A stretch of 64,000 bases of DNA, from the NCBI RefSeq assembly GCF_023822065.1, contig NZ_CP084930.1, positions 2,248,001-2,312,000 on the forward strand, read 5' to 3'. The position numbers and the translations under genes are program-made. This DNA is from Sphingomonas morindae. Lineage in GTDB: Bacteria > Pseudomonadota > Alphaproteobacteria > Sphingomonadales > Sphingomonadaceae. The notes beneath the pieces are model-generated. The model ran no database searches and was not told the DNA's origin. It saw nothing but the letters and a program-made list of their open reading frames with translations. Numbering within the stretch: the stretch's first letter is position 1; each line of letters opens with the position of its first letter. This document shows positions 18,323-26,590 of this stretch, piece after piece.

Positions 18323-19434
18323 TCTATCTCGATTACCAGGCGAGCACGCCGCTCGCGCCGGAGGCGGCGGCGGCGATGCGGCCCTTTCTGGGGGATGACG
18401 GGGCCAATCCGCACGGCCCCCATGCCGCCGCGCGCCGCGCCCGCGCGGTGGTGGAGCAGGCGCGCGACCGGGTGGCGGCGCTGCTCGGCCCAGGCGGCCG
18501 GCTCGCCTTCACCAGCGGCGCGACCGAGTCGCTCAACTGGGCGATCAAGGGCGTGGCCCGCGCCCGGCCGGAGCGGCCGCGACTCGTCACGCTCGCCACC
18601 GAACATGCCGCGACGCTCGATACGATGCGCTGGCTGGCGGGGCACGGCCATGAGCTGGTGGTGCTCCCCGTGGATCGCGCGGGGCTGGTCGATCTCGACG
18701 CCGCCGCCCGCGCCATTGACGGCCAAACAGCGCTGGTCGCGGCGATGCTCGTCAACAACGAGATCGGCGTGATCCAGCCGATCGAGGCGCTCGGCGCGCT
18801 CGCCCGCGCCGCCGGCGCGGTGATGCTGTGCGATGCGGTGCAGGGCTATGGCCGCATTCCGGTGCCGGTCGCGGCGTGCGATCTCATCGCGCTCTCCGCG
18901 CACAAGATCCACGGACCCAAGGGCATCGGCGCGCTGTGGCTGCGTGAGGGAATCGCGCTTGCGCCGCTGCTGCACGGCGGCGGCCAGGAGGCGGGCGGGC
19001 GTTCGGGCACGCTGGCGCCGATGCTGTGCGCGGGCTTCGGCGCGGCGGCGCGGCTGGCGGGCGCGCGCATGGCGGAGGATGCCGCCCATGTCGCGCGGCT
19101 CTGGACCCGCGCCCGCGATACGCTGGGGCCGGGCTGGCTGCTGAACGGCGCCGCCGATCCGCGCTGGCACGGCAATCTCAACCTCCGCCTCCCCGGGCTC
19201 GACGTGGCGCGGCTGATGGCGGAGACGCGCGACGTCGCCTTTTCCGCCGGCTCGGCCTGCGCCAGCGGTTCGGGCCGGCCGAGCCATGTGCTCCGCGCGC
19301 TCGGCCTGTCCGATGCCGAGGCGCGCGCCAGCCTCCGCCTGGGCTTTGGCCGCTATACCGAGGCGGCGGCCTTGGACGAGGCGCTGGCGCTGCTGATGGC
19401 GGGCGCGGCGCGCCAGGGGCTGGCGGCGGCATGA
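18319..19434 (+). CDS. Cysteine desulfurase (second of two)
   Basis: 371-residue NifS/IscS-group enzyme, paralogous to the gene just upstream. It begins IYLDYQASTPLAP. It has TSGATESLNWAIKG, the VNNEIGVIQP strand, PLP Lys in LSAHKIHGPKG, RSGTLAP, and the active Cys in SAGSACASGSGRPSHVL. It matches canonical desulfurases more closely than its neighbour, so it is the more likely sulfur donor for Fe-S clusters. It is coupled by overlapping start and stop codons on both sides. Confidence 0.94.
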   Translation: MIYLDYQASTPLAPEAAAAMRPFLGDDGANPHGPHAAARRARAVVEQARDRVAALLGPGGRLAFTSGATESLNWAIKGVARARPERPRLVTLATEHAATLDTMRWLAGHGHELVVLPVDRAGLVDLDAAARAIDGQTALVAAMLVNNEIGVIQPIEALGALARAAGAVMLCDAVQGYGRIPVPVAACDLIALSAHKIHGPKGIGALWLREGIALAPLLHGGGQEAGGRSGTLAPMLCAGFGAAARLAGARMAEDAAHVARLWTRARDTLGPGWLLNGAADPRWHGNLNLRLPGLDVARLMAETRDVAFSAGSACASGSGRPSHVLRALGLSDAEARASLRLGFGRYTEAAALDEALALLMAGAARQGLAAA

Positions 19435-19850
19435 CCGAAGAGTTTCACGGCGCCAAGCTGGCGCTGCTGCACGGCGACACGCTGCTCGCCTATCAGCGCG
19501 ACGACCGGCCCGGGCTGCGCCATGCCGGCCGCTGGGATCTGCCCGGCGGCGGCCGTGAAGGCGCCGAGACGCCCGAGCAGACGGTGCTGCGCGAATTGGA
19601 GGAGGAATTCGGCCTCCGCCTCGCGCCGGATCGGCTGATCTGGCGGCGGCGCTATCCGAGCATGGACCATCCCGGCGCGTTCGGCTGGTTCTTCGCCGGC
19701 GCGATCGAAGCCGGAGAGATCGCCGCGATCCGCTTCGGCGAGGAAGGCCAACGCTGGGCGATGCTGGCCGTGTCCGATTTTCTGCGCCGGGCCGATGCGG
19801 TGCCGGCGCTGCAGGCGCGCGTCGCCGATTATCTGGGGGAGAGGCCGTGA
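19431..19850 (+). CDS. Nudix hydrolase
   Basis: 139-residue Nudix-fold pyrophosphohydrolase with a complete Nudix box in about residues 37-60: Gx5E, seven residues, then REL(E)EEFGL. It follows RWDLPGGG. The substrate is unknown; nucleoside diphosphate derivatives are usual. The ATG overlaps the TGA of the second desulfurase, and its TGA overlaps the GTG of the ferredoxin, so the four genes act as one translation chain. Confidence 0.92.
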   Translation: MTEEFHGAKLALLHGDTLLAYQRDDRPGLRHAGRWDLPGGGREGAETPEQTVLRELEEEFGLRLAPDRLIWRRRYPSMDHPGAFGWFFAGAIEAGEIAAIRFGEEGQRWAMLAVSDFLRRADAVPALQARVADYLGERP

Positions 19851-20182
19851 TCCGCGTGCGATTTCTGGATGCCGGCGGCCGCCCGGCGGGCGAGCGCGAG
19901 GCCGCGCCCGGCGCGCGGCTGCTCGATGTGGCGCAGGCCGATGGTCAGCCGCTGGAGGGAACGTGCGAGGGGCAGATGGCCTGCTCCACCTGCCATGTGC
20001 TGGTCGCGCCGGAGGATTTCGCCAAGCTTCCGCCCGCCTCGGAGGCCGAGGAGGATCTGCTCGATCTCGCCGCCCATGTCGGCCGCACCTCGCGTCTGGC
20101 CTGCCAGATCTGGCTCGATCCCAGCTGGGAGAGCCTGACCGTGCGGCTGCCCGGCGCCGCGCACGACATGACCGGGCGTTGA
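19847..20182 (+). CDS. 2Fe-2S ferredoxin (adrenodoxin type)
   Basis: 111-residue electron carrier. The cluster ligands sit in CEGQMACSTC (three cysteines) plus the later Cys in LACQIW, which is the arrangement of adrenodoxin/Fdx-type ferredoxins. In ISC systems this type of ferredoxin donates electrons for cluster assembly. It starts with GTG at 19847, overlapping the Nudix stop. Its place at the end of the cysteine-desulfurase chain supports a cluster-assembly link. Confidence 0.93.
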   Translation: MIRVRFLDAGGRPAGEREAAPGARLLDVAQADGQPLEGTCEGQMACSTCHVLVAPEDFAKLPPASEAEEDLLDLAAHVGRTSRLACQIWLDPSWESLTVRLPGAAHDMTGR

Positions 20183-20213
20183 CCGGCCGGCCGCGCCGCG
20201 CCATGGCCGCGCC

Positions 20214-20450
20214 ATGGGAGCGATCACCGTCCGCATGAGCGAGGCCATGCAGGCCTATGTCGAGGCACAGGCGGCCGAGCAGGGCTATGCCGATGGCGAG
20301 GCCTTTCTCCAGGCGCTGATCATGGATCACCACGCCCGGCACGTGGAGGCGCTGCATGCCGCGCTCGCCGAAGGGCTGGCGAGCGGGCCCGCCAGCGCCA
20401 GCGCCGAGGCGATCCTCGCGGCGGCGGCGCGGGGCGGCGATGCGGCTTAG
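20214..20450 (+). CDS. ParD-like antitoxin
   Basis: 78-residue protein with an N-terminal ribbon-helix-helix pattern (ITVRMSEAMQAYVEAQAAEQGYADGEAFLQALI), typical of ParD/CC2985-type antitoxins. A longer C-terminal tail would wrap the toxin. It overlaps the ParE-like gene by 11 bp, the usual order for such pairs, and likely represses its own promoter. The assignment is from pattern and context. Confidence 0.75.
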   Translation: MGAITVRMSEAMQAYVEAQAAEQGYADGEAFLQALIMDHHARHVEALHAALAEGLASGPASASAEAILAAAARGGDAA

Positions 20451-20730
20451 CCGAAGCGCCGAGGCCGATCTCCGCGCGCTCGCCGGGCTGATCGCGGCGC
20501 GCCAGGGCGCGGCCCCGCTCGCCCGCTTCGGCGCGGCGCTGCTCGCCCGGCTGGCGGCGCTGGACGCAGGCGAGCAGGCAGGCACGCCGCTGCGGCTCGC
20601 CGACGGCGCGGCGCTGCGCGCGGTGCCGCTCGGCGCGCAGATCCTCTATGTGCGGCAGGACGCGGCGGACGGGCCCGAGCTGGTGCGCATCCTCCACCGC
20701 CGCATGGCCGCGCCCGATGCGCTTGGCTAA
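20440..20730 (+). CDS. ParE-like toxin (RelE/ParE superfamily)
   Basis: 96-residue protein with the ParE start (RLSRSAEADLRALAGLIA) and the C-terminal LYVRQ..VRILHRRM strand seen in ParE-type toxins, which generally act on DNA gyrase. It overlaps the antitoxin gene. It is smaller in charge and more Ala-rich than plasmid ParE, so loss of toxicity is possible. The pair lies directly upstream of the SRP RNA gene. Confidence 0.72.
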   Translation: MRLSRSAEADLRALAGLIAARQGAAPLARFGAALLARLAALDAGEQAGTPLRLADGAALRAVPLGAQILYVRQDAADGPELVRILHRRMAAPDALG

Positions 20731-20764
20731 GCTTGCGTCCGCCGCCGGGATCGACCATATGCCC

Positions 20765-20856
20765 GGCCGGGAGTCGGGCGGACGCTGCCGTCGCCAACTC
20801 GGTCAGGTCCGGAAGGAAGCAGCCGTAACGATTTCGCATCGGGTCGTCCCGGCTCC
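20765..20856 (+). ncRNA. ffs: Signal recognition particle RNA (4.5S, small bacterial type)
   Basis: The hallmark apical segment GGTCAGGTCCGGAAGGAAGC lies at 20802-20821 and continues into GCAGCC, as in bacterial 4.5S RNA. The flanks pair: GCCGGGA at 20766-20772 with TCCCGGC at 20847-20853. It binds Ffh to target membrane proteins. The ends are estimated to within a few bases. It lies 30 bp ahead of dnaX, a common neighbour order in alphaproteobacteria. Confidence 0.93.
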
Positions 20857-20886
20857 CACCCGCCGCACTTTGCGGCTACCCTCCCC

Positions 20887-22473
20887 ATGATGACCGACTC
20901 CGCCACACCCTATCGCGTGCTCGCGCGCAAATACCGGCCGCAGCGCTTTGCCGAGCTGATCGGCCAGGATGCGATGGTGCAGACGCTGGGCAATGCGATT
21001 CGGCGCGGGCGGCTGGCCCATGCCTTTCTGCTCACCGGCGTGCGTGGCGTCGGCAAGACCTCGACTGCCCGCCTCATCGCCAAGGCGCTCAACTGCATCG
21101 GCCCGGACGGGCAGGGCGGGCCGACGATCGATCCCTGCGGCCAGTGCGAGCCGTGCCGCGCCATCGCCGAGGGCCGCCATATCGACGTGGTCGAGATGGA
21201 CGCCGCCAGCCATACCGGGGTCGACGATGTACGCGAGATCATCGAGGCGGTGCGCTATGCCGCCGTGTCCGCGCGCTACAAGATCTACATCATCGACGAA
21301 GTCCATATGCTCTCCCGCAACGCCTTCAATGCGTTGCTGAAAACCCTGGAAGAGCCGCCCGCGCACGTGAAGTTCCTGTTCGCCACCACCGAGGTGAACA
21401 AGGTGCCGGTGACGGTGCTGTCGCGCTGCCAGCGCTTCGATCTGCGGCGCATCCCGGCCGATCTGCTGGCGCGCCACTTCGCCGCCGTCTGCGCCGCCGA
21501 GGCGGTGGCGGCCGAGCCCGAGGCGCTGGCGCTGATCGCGCGCGCGGCCGAGGGATCGGCGCGCGATGGCCTCTCCATCCTCGATCAGGCGATCGCCCAT
21601 GCCGGGATCGAGGAAAGCGGCGTCACCGCCGCGCAGGTGCGGGCGATGCTGGGCCTGTCCGATCGCGGCGCGGTGCGGCGGCTGTTCGCGCATCTGCTCG
21701 CGGGCGACGCGCCGGCGGTGCTGGCCGCGCTGGCCGATCAGCATGCGCTCGGCGTCGATCCCGCCGGCTTGATCCGCGGGCTGCTCGAAACGGTGCACGG
21801 CGTCACCCGCCTCAAGGCCGGCGGCGCACCCGATCCGGCCTTTGCCGAGGAGGAACGCGCGGCGGTGGAGCAATGGGCGGAGCGGCTCAGCCATGCGCTG
21901 CTGCACCGCCTCTGGCAGCTGCTGCTCAAGGGCCTGGCCGAGGTGGAGAGCAGCGCCATCCCCCTGGAAGCGGCGGAAATGGCGCTGCTGCGCGTCGTCC
22001 ATGCCGGCGAGCTGCCCGATCCCGCCGAGCTGATCCGGCGCCTCACCGCCGGCGAGATCGGCGGCGCGGCCGCGTCGCTGCCGGTCGCCGCCTCCGCCGC
22101 GCCCGTCGCGCCGCCGCCGCCGCGCGCGCCCGAAAGCTTCGCGGCGCTGATCGAGGCGCTCGACCGCAGCCACGCGCATCTCGCGCAGCAGCTGCATGAT
22201 TATGCCAGCCTCGTGCGCTATGCGCCGCCCGAGCTGGTGCTGCACCCGCGGCGTCCGCTCGACGGCAATCTCGCCGCCGCGCTCAAGACGGTGTGCGACA
22301 TTGGCTGGCAGGTCACCATCGCCGAGGCGGCCGGCGAGCCGACGCTGCGCGAGCGCGAACGCGAACGCGCCGACGAGGCCGCCCGCGCCGAACGCGAAAG
22401 CCCCGTCGTCGCGGCGGTGCTGCAAGCCTTTCCCGACGCCCGCATCGTCGCCGATCAAAGGAGTGGGTTATGA
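20887..22473 (+). CDS. dnaX: DNA polymerase III subunit gamma/tau
   Basis: Clamp-loader ATPase. The 528 residues show Walker A GVRGVGKTST, zinc-binding cysteines (ALNC and DPCGQCEPC), Walker B IIDEVHML, and the VTVLSRCQRF sensor segment. A shortened, Ala/Pro-linked tau-like C-terminus ends in an Arg/Glu-rich RERERERADEA coil. Two adjacent ATGs (20887 and 20890) are possible starts. Its stop overlaps the start of ebfC, as is common for the dnaX-ebfC-recR order, though recR is not next here. Confidence 0.97.
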   Translation: MMTDSATPYRVLARKYRPQRFAELIGQDAMVQTLGNAIRRGRLAHAFLLTGVRGVGKTSTARLIAKALNCIGPDGQGGPTIDPCGQCEPCRAIAEGRHIDVVEMDAASHTGVDDVREIIEAVRYAAVSARYKIYIIDEVHMLSRNAFNALLKTLEEPPAHVKFLFATTEVNKVPVTVLSRCQRFDLRRIPADLLARHFAAVCAAEAVAAEPEALALIARAAEGSARDGLSILDQAIAHAGIEESGVTAAQVRAMLGLSDRGAVRRLFAHLLAGDAPAVLAALADQHALGVDPAGLIRGLLETVHGVTRLKAGGAPDPAFAEEERAAVEQWAERLSHALLHRLWQLLLKGLAEVESSAIPLEAAEMALLRVVHAGELPDPAELIRRLTAGEIGGAAASLPVAASAAPVAPPPPRAPESFAALIEALDRSHAHLAQQLHDYASLVRYAPPELVLHPRRPLDGNLAAALKTVCDIGWQVTIAEAAGEPTLRERERERADEAARAERESPVVAAVLQAFPDARIVADQRSGL

Positions 22474-22790
22474 ACATCGAAGAGCTGATGAAGGCCGCGC
22501 AGAATGTGCAGGAGCAGCTGAGCACCGCCCAGGCGTCGCTCGATCAGATCGAGGTGGAAGGCGCCGCCGGCGGCGGGCTCGTCACCGTGCGCGCCACCGC
22601 CAAGGGCCGCATCCTCGGCGTCTCGATCGACGACAGCCTGTTGCAGCCCTCGGAGAAGGCGATGCTCGAGGATCTGGTGGCCGCCGCCTTCAACGATGCG
22701 CGGACCAAGGCCGATGCCGCCTCCAGCCAGGAGATGGGCAAGCTCACCGCCGGCCTGCCGTTGCCGCCGGGCTTTAAGCTGCCCTTCTGA
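22470..22790 (+). CDS. ebfC: YbaB/EbfC nucleoid-associated protein
   Basis: 106-residue DNA-binding dimer of the YbaB family. It starts MNIEELMKAAQNVQEQL and has the family's VEGAAGGGLVTVRATAKG beta segment and a C-terminal GKLTAGLPLPPG motif. An AAAGGAG Shine-Dalgarno at 22457-22463 precedes the ATG inside the end of dnaX. It is co-transcribed with dnaX. Confidence 0.96.
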   Translation: MNIEELMKAAQNVQEQLSTAQASLDQIEVEGAAGGGLVTVRATAKGRILGVSIDDSLLQPSEKAMLEDLVAAAFNDARTKADAASSQEMGKLTAGLPLPPGFKLPF

Positions 22791-22857
22791 TCGGGAGGGG
22801 GCGTTTTCGCGCGGCGCGGGGCTTTATCCGTCCGCCCGATCCGCTACAGCGCGGCGC

Positions 22858-24405
22858 ATGAGTTCCGATCGCCGCACCTTCGCCATCATCTCGCATCCCG
22901 ACGCCGGCAAGACCACGCTGACCGAGAAGCTGCTGCTTGCCGGCGGCGCCATCCATCTGGCCGGCGAGGTGCGCGCGCGCGGCGCCAATCGGCGCGCGCG
23001 CTCGGACTGGATGAAGATCGAGCAGCAGCGCGGCATCTCGGTCACCTCCTCGGTGATGACCTTCGTGCGCGACGGGCTGACCTTCAACCTGCTCGATACG
23101 CCCGGCCACGAGGATTTCTCGGAAGACACCTACCGCACGCTCACCGCGGTCGATTCGGCGGTGATGGTGATCGATGCCGCGCGCGGCATCGAGGCGCAGA
23201 CGCGCAAGCTGTTCGAGGTCTGCCGGCTCCGCTCGGTGCCGATCATCACCTTCATCAACAAGGTGGATCGCGAGGGCCTGTCGCCCTTCGCGCTGCTCGA
23301 CGAGATCGCCGACAAGCTGGCGCTCGACGTGACGCCGATGAACTGGCCGGTCGGCATGGGCGGCACCTATGAAGGCCTGTTCGATTTCGGCCGCTCGGCG
23401 CTGTTCCGCCCCGAACAGCCGCCGGAGCAGGTGGACGGGCTCGGCGATGCCCGGCTGGACGGGCTGGTCGAGGGCGCGCAACTGCTGCGCGACGAGGCCG
23501 AGCTGGCGCTGGGCGGCTATGGCGGGTTTGACGAGCAGGCCTATCGCGCCGGCGATCAGACGCCTGTCTTCTTCGGCTCGGCGCTGCGCGAATATGGCGT
23601 CGAGGCGCTGATCGATGCGATCGCCGCCTATGCGCCGCCGCCGCGCAGCCAGCCGGCCGCGCCGCGCCCGGTGCTGCCGGAGGATCCCAAGGTATCCGGC
23701 TTCATCTTCAAGGTGCAGGCCAATATGAACCCCGCGCACCGCGATCGCATCGCCTTTCTCCGCGTCTGCTCGGGCCGGTTCAAGCGTGGCATGAAGCTGC
23801 GCCAGGTCCAGACGGGCAAGACGATCGCGATCAACTCGCCCATCTTCTTCTTCGCGCAGGATCGCGAACTCGCCGAAACGGCGCTGCCGGGCGATATCAT
23901 CGGCATCCCCAATCATGGCGTGCTGCGCGTCGGCGATACGCTCACCGAGGGCGAGACGCTCACCTTCACCGGCATCCCCAATTTCGCGCCCGAAATCCTG
24001 CGCCGCGTCCGCCTGCTCGATCCCACCAAGACCAAGCAGCTCCGCACCGCGCTCACCGACATGGCCGAGGAGGGCGTGACCCAGCTGTTCAAGCCGCTGA
24101 TCGGCTCGCAATGGATCGTCGGCGTGGTCGGTCAGCTCCAGCTCGAGGTGCTGATCTCGCGGCTCTCGGCGGAATATGGCGTCCCGGCCGAGTTCGAGCC
24201 CGCGCCGTTCGATACGGCGCGCTGGATCTCGGCGGAGGATCCGGCGGATCTCAAGGCGTTCATGGCCGGACGCGGCAGCGCGATGGCGGAGGATCGCGAT
24301 GGCGCCCCCGTCTTCCTCGCGCGCGACCAGTGGGAGGTGAACTATGTCGCCGAGCGCGCGCCCGAAATCCGCTTCTCGGCGACGCGCGAGCGCGCGGCGG
24401 CCTGA
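22858..24405 (+). CDS. prfC: Peptide chain release factor 3
   Basis: Translational GTPase that recycles RF1/RF2 after peptide release. The 515 residues carry G1 SHPDAGKTT near residue 13, the G2-region QQRGISVTSS, G3 DTPGHEDF and G4 NKVDRE. RF3-type domains follow, including VFFGSALREYGVEALIDA and QLQLEVLISRL. The ATG at 22858 places the P-loop at the usual distance. It ends 6 bp from the convergent cyclophilin gene. Confidence 0.97.
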   Translation: MSSDRRTFAIISHPDAGKTTLTEKLLLAGGAIHLAGEVRARGANRRARSDWMKIEQQRGISVTSSVMTFVRDGLTFNLLDTPGHEDFSEDTYRTLTAVDSAVMVIDAARGIEAQTRKLFEVCRLRSVPIITFINKVDREGLSPFALLDEIADKLALDVTPMNWPVGMGGTYEGLFDFGRSALFRPEQPPEQVDGLGDARLDGLVEGAQLLRDEAELALGGYGGFDEQAYRAGDQTPVFFGSALREYGVEALIDAIAAYAPPPRSQPAAPRPVLPEDPKVSGFIFKVQANMNPAHRDRIAFLRVCSGRFKRGMKLRQVQTGKTIAINSPIFFFAQDRELAETALPGDIIGIPNHGVLRVGDTLTEGETLTFTGIPNFAPEILRRVRLLDPTKTKQLRTALTDMAEEGVTQLFKPLIGSQWIVGVVGQLQLEVLISRLSAEYGVPAEFEPAPFDTARWISAEDPADLKAFMAGRGSAMAEDRDGAPVFLARDQWEVNYVAERAPEIRFSATRERAAA

Positions 24406-24411
24406 GCCGCG

Positions 24412-24993
24412 CTAGCGCACGCGCACCGCGCGCAGGATCTTCACCGGGCGGACCAGCGACTGGCCGATCGTCTGCTGGTCCCAGCCGCCGGGATAGGTTT
24501 TGGCGGCCAGCATCGCGCGCACCACGTCCATGCCGCGCACGACATGGCCGAAGGCGGCATAGCCCGGATAATTGGGCGCCTCGTCCAGATAGGCGCCCGG
24601 CCCGACGACGATGAAGAAATCGCCCATGGCGGTGCCCGGCGCGTTGCGCGCCATGGACAGCGTGCCGTCGATATGGCGCAGCCCGGTCTTGCCGGTCGGC
24701 TCATGCGCGATCGGGGGCAGCGATTTGGGCATGAAATGGTTGATCCCGCCCTGCACCAGCCCGGTCTTGGGATCGCGCTTGCCGCGCGCGGCGCGGTAGA
24801 AGCTGGTGCCGTCGAACCGGTGCTCGTCGACATAGCGCAGGAAGTTGCGCCCGGTGATCGGGGCATGGCGCACATCGATGGCGAGGGTGATCGGCCCCGC
24901 GCTGGTCTCCAGCCGGACTTCGGGCTCGGCGGCGGGGCGGGCGGCGGCAAGCGGGGCGGACAGGGCGGCGAGCAGCAGGGCGAGGCGAATCAT
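24412..24993 (-). CDS. Exported cyclophilin-type peptidylprolyl isomerase
   Basis: 193-residue cyclophilin with a Sec signal peptide (residues 1 to about 19), so it works in the periplasm as a proline isomerase in protein folding. The family core is visible: HAPITGRNFLRYV, FDGTSFYRA, LVQGGINHF, LSMAR and GDFFIVVG, plus YAAFGHVVRGMDVV. The Trp of the cyclosporin site is not obvious. The start at 24993 gives the signal peptide; an upstream ATG at 25029 is less likely. Confidence 0.93.
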   Translation of the reverse strand: MIRLALLLAALSAPLAAARPAAEPEVRLETSAGPITLAIDVRHAPITGRNFLRYVDEHRFDGTSFYRAARGKRDPKTGLVQGGINHFMPKSLPPIAHEPTGKTGLRHIDGTLSMARNAPGTAMGDFFIVVGPGAYLDEAPNYPGYAAFGHVVRGMDVVRAMLAAKTYPGGWDQQTIGQSLVRPVKILRAVRVR

Positions 24994-25033
24994 CCGCGCC
25001 TTGTGCGGCGCGGCCGCCGCGCCAGGCAAGCCG

Positions 25034-25204
25034 TCACCGCGCGAGATAGCGCCAGAGATCGATCAGCGCGCCCGCCGAGATCGGCATCAGCATGAGCAAC
25101 ACCGCCAGCACGAAGGCGCTGTAGAGCAGCACCGTCTCGCCGCCGCGCGCCGGCTTTTCCGGGGGCCTGGGCTCGGGGTTCCAGCTTCTGCTGTCGAACG
25201 GCAT
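25034..25204 (-). CDS. Small single-pass membrane protein
   Basis: 56-residue protein with a hydrophilic Pro/Arg-rich N-terminus (PFDSRSWNPEPRPPEKPARGG) and one long hydrophobic helix (about residues 26-48), ending in RYLAR. The pattern suggests a cytoplasmic N-terminus and a single membrane span. I do not recognise the family. It lies just upstream of the cyclophilin gene on the same strand. An ATG four codons upstream is also possible. Confidence 0.6.
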   Translation of the reverse strand: MPFDSRSWNPEPRPPEKPARGGETVLLYSAFVLAVLLMLMPISAGALIDLWRYLAR

Positions 25205-25362
25205 GGGCGCCTCCACTCTCCACGGGGGAAAACGCCGCGGCGGCGGGAACGCTCCCCCCGGGCCCTGCCCGCGCAGGCCCTAAGCCTCTCCTGATCGTCC
25301 GCCGGCCTCGCTCTGGCGAGATGGCCTTTGGTCGAAACCCTGATGCCGCCGCCGCTTACGCC

Positions 25363-25396
25363 AAAACGCCCGCGCGGATCGCTCCACGCGGGCGTT
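25363..25396 (-). terminator. Intrinsic terminator of rplM-rpsI
   Basis: A perfect 10-bp stem (arms 25365-25374 and 25387-25396) is followed on the minus strand by a run of four T residues, about 40 bp past the rpsI stop. It fits a Rho-independent terminator for the ribosomal protein unit. Confidence 0.75.
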
Positions 25397-25437
25397 GGCA
25401 CGCATCGGCGGCGCGGCGGGGCGCCGCGCCGGATCGC

Positions 25438-25971
25438 TTAGCGCTTCGAGAACTGGAAGCTGCGGCGGGCCTTGGCCTTGCCGTACTTCTTACGCTCGAC
25501 CGCGCGCGCGTCGCGGGTGAGGAAGCCGGCCTGCTTCACGGGCGTGCGCAGGATCGGCTCGAAGCGGGTCAGCGCCTGGGCGATGCCGTGCTTCACCGCG
25601 CCGGCCTGGCCCGAAAGGCCGCCGCCGGTGACGGTGCAGATCACGTCATACTGGCCCTCGCGGCCGGCCACGCCGAACGGCTGGTTGATCACCAGGCGCA
25701 GCGTGGGGCGCGCGAAATAGACTTCCTGATCGCGGCCATTGACCGTGATCTTGCCGCTGCCCGGCTTCAGCCACACGCGGGCGACGGCATCCTTGCGGCG
25801 GCCGGTCGCATAGGCGCGGCCGAGCGCGTCGACCTGACGCTCGCGCAGCGGCGCGGCGCTGGGGACATCGCCGAACGACGCCGAGGCGGCGGCAGCGGGT
25901 GCGCCCGCGTCCGCCGGCGCCTGGCCGGTGAGCGCCGCGAGATCGGAAAGGGACTGGCGATTGTCGGACAT
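25438..25971 (-). CDS. rpsI: 30S ribosomal protein S9
   Basis: 177 residues. The S9 core begins at about residue 53 ([21 protein letters not shown]) and ends with the invariant basic tail [17 protein letters not shown] that reaches the P site. An Ala/Pro-rich N-terminal extension of about 50 residues precedes it; S9 is usually near 130 residues, but extended forms occur in alphaproteobacteria. The start overlaps the rplM stop by one base (TGATG). Confidence 0.98.
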   Translation of the reverse strand: MSDNRQSLSDLAALTGQAPADAGAPAAAASASFGDVPSAAPLRERQVDALGRAYATGRRKDAVARVWLKPGSGKITVNGRDQEVYFARPTLRLVINQPFGVAGREGQYDVICTVTGGGLSGQAGAVKHGIAQALTRFEPILRTPVKQAGFLTRDARAVERKKYGKAKARRSFQFSKR

Positions 25972-26450
25972 CAGGCGCCCACCTTGTTCTTGCGGTTCAT
26001 GGCCGCGACGTCGAGGACATGCGGGTTCTGCGCGGCATGGTCATGCTCGGCGCCGGCGAAGATGCGCAGGTTGCGCATCTGCTGGCGGCCCAGCGGCCCG
26101 CGCGGGATCATGCGCTCCACCGCCTTTTCCAGCACGCGCTCGGGGAAGCGACCCTCGAGCACCTTCTGCGCGGTGATTTCCTTGATGCCGCCGGCATAGC
26201 CGGTGTGCTTGTAGTAGATCTTGTTGGCGAGCTTGCGGCCGGTGAAGCGCACCTTGGACGCATTGACGATGATGACGTTGTCGCCACAATCGATATGCGG
26301 GGTGAAGCTCGGCTTATGCTTGCCGCGCAGGATGTTGGCGACGATCGAGGCGAGCCGGCCGACAACCAGGCCCTCGGCATCGATCACGTGCCACTTCTTT
26401 TCCACCGTGGCCGGCGTCGCCGACTTGGTGGTCTTCATGAGCGCCTTCAT
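25971..26450 (-). CDS. rplM: 50S ribosomal protein L13
   Basis: 159 residues with the L13 landmarks [53 protein letters not shown] and [18 protein letters not shown]. The ATG at 26450 has a GGAG 10 bases upstream; an alternative ATG at 26438 would drop four residues. It is the first gene of the usual rplM-rpsI unit. The minus-strand leader (26451-26545) contains a 10-bp GC hairpin at 26484-26508, which could be a regulatory leader element. Confidence 0.98.
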   Translation of the reverse strand: MKALMKTTKSATPATVEKKWHVIDAEGLVVGRLASIVANILRGKHKPSFTPHIDCGDNVIIVNASKVRFTGRKLANKIYYKHTGYAGGIKEITAQKVLEGRFPERVLEKAVERMIPRGPLGRQQMRNLRIFAGAEHDHAAQNPHVLDVAAMNRKNKVGA

Positions 26451-26518
26451 GGCCCCAAATCTCCGATTCGCGAGAAACGCAGCGCGCCGCCCCTTGCGGG
26501 AGCGGCGCCACGGCCGGC

Positions 26519-26547
26519 TCAATGACGAAGATGGGCCGGCAAGTCAA
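26519..26547 (-). promoter_or_regulatory. Possible promoter of rplM-rpsI
   Basis: On the minus strand, TTGACT at 26542-26547 is a good -35 box. At 17 bases the -10 region is CATTGA (26519-26524), a weak match. Placement just upstream of the L13 leader makes it plausible only. Confidence 0.35.
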
Positions 26548-26590
26548 GCAAAACGGGGCTTCTCGAAGAAGGTACTATGATACCACGGCG

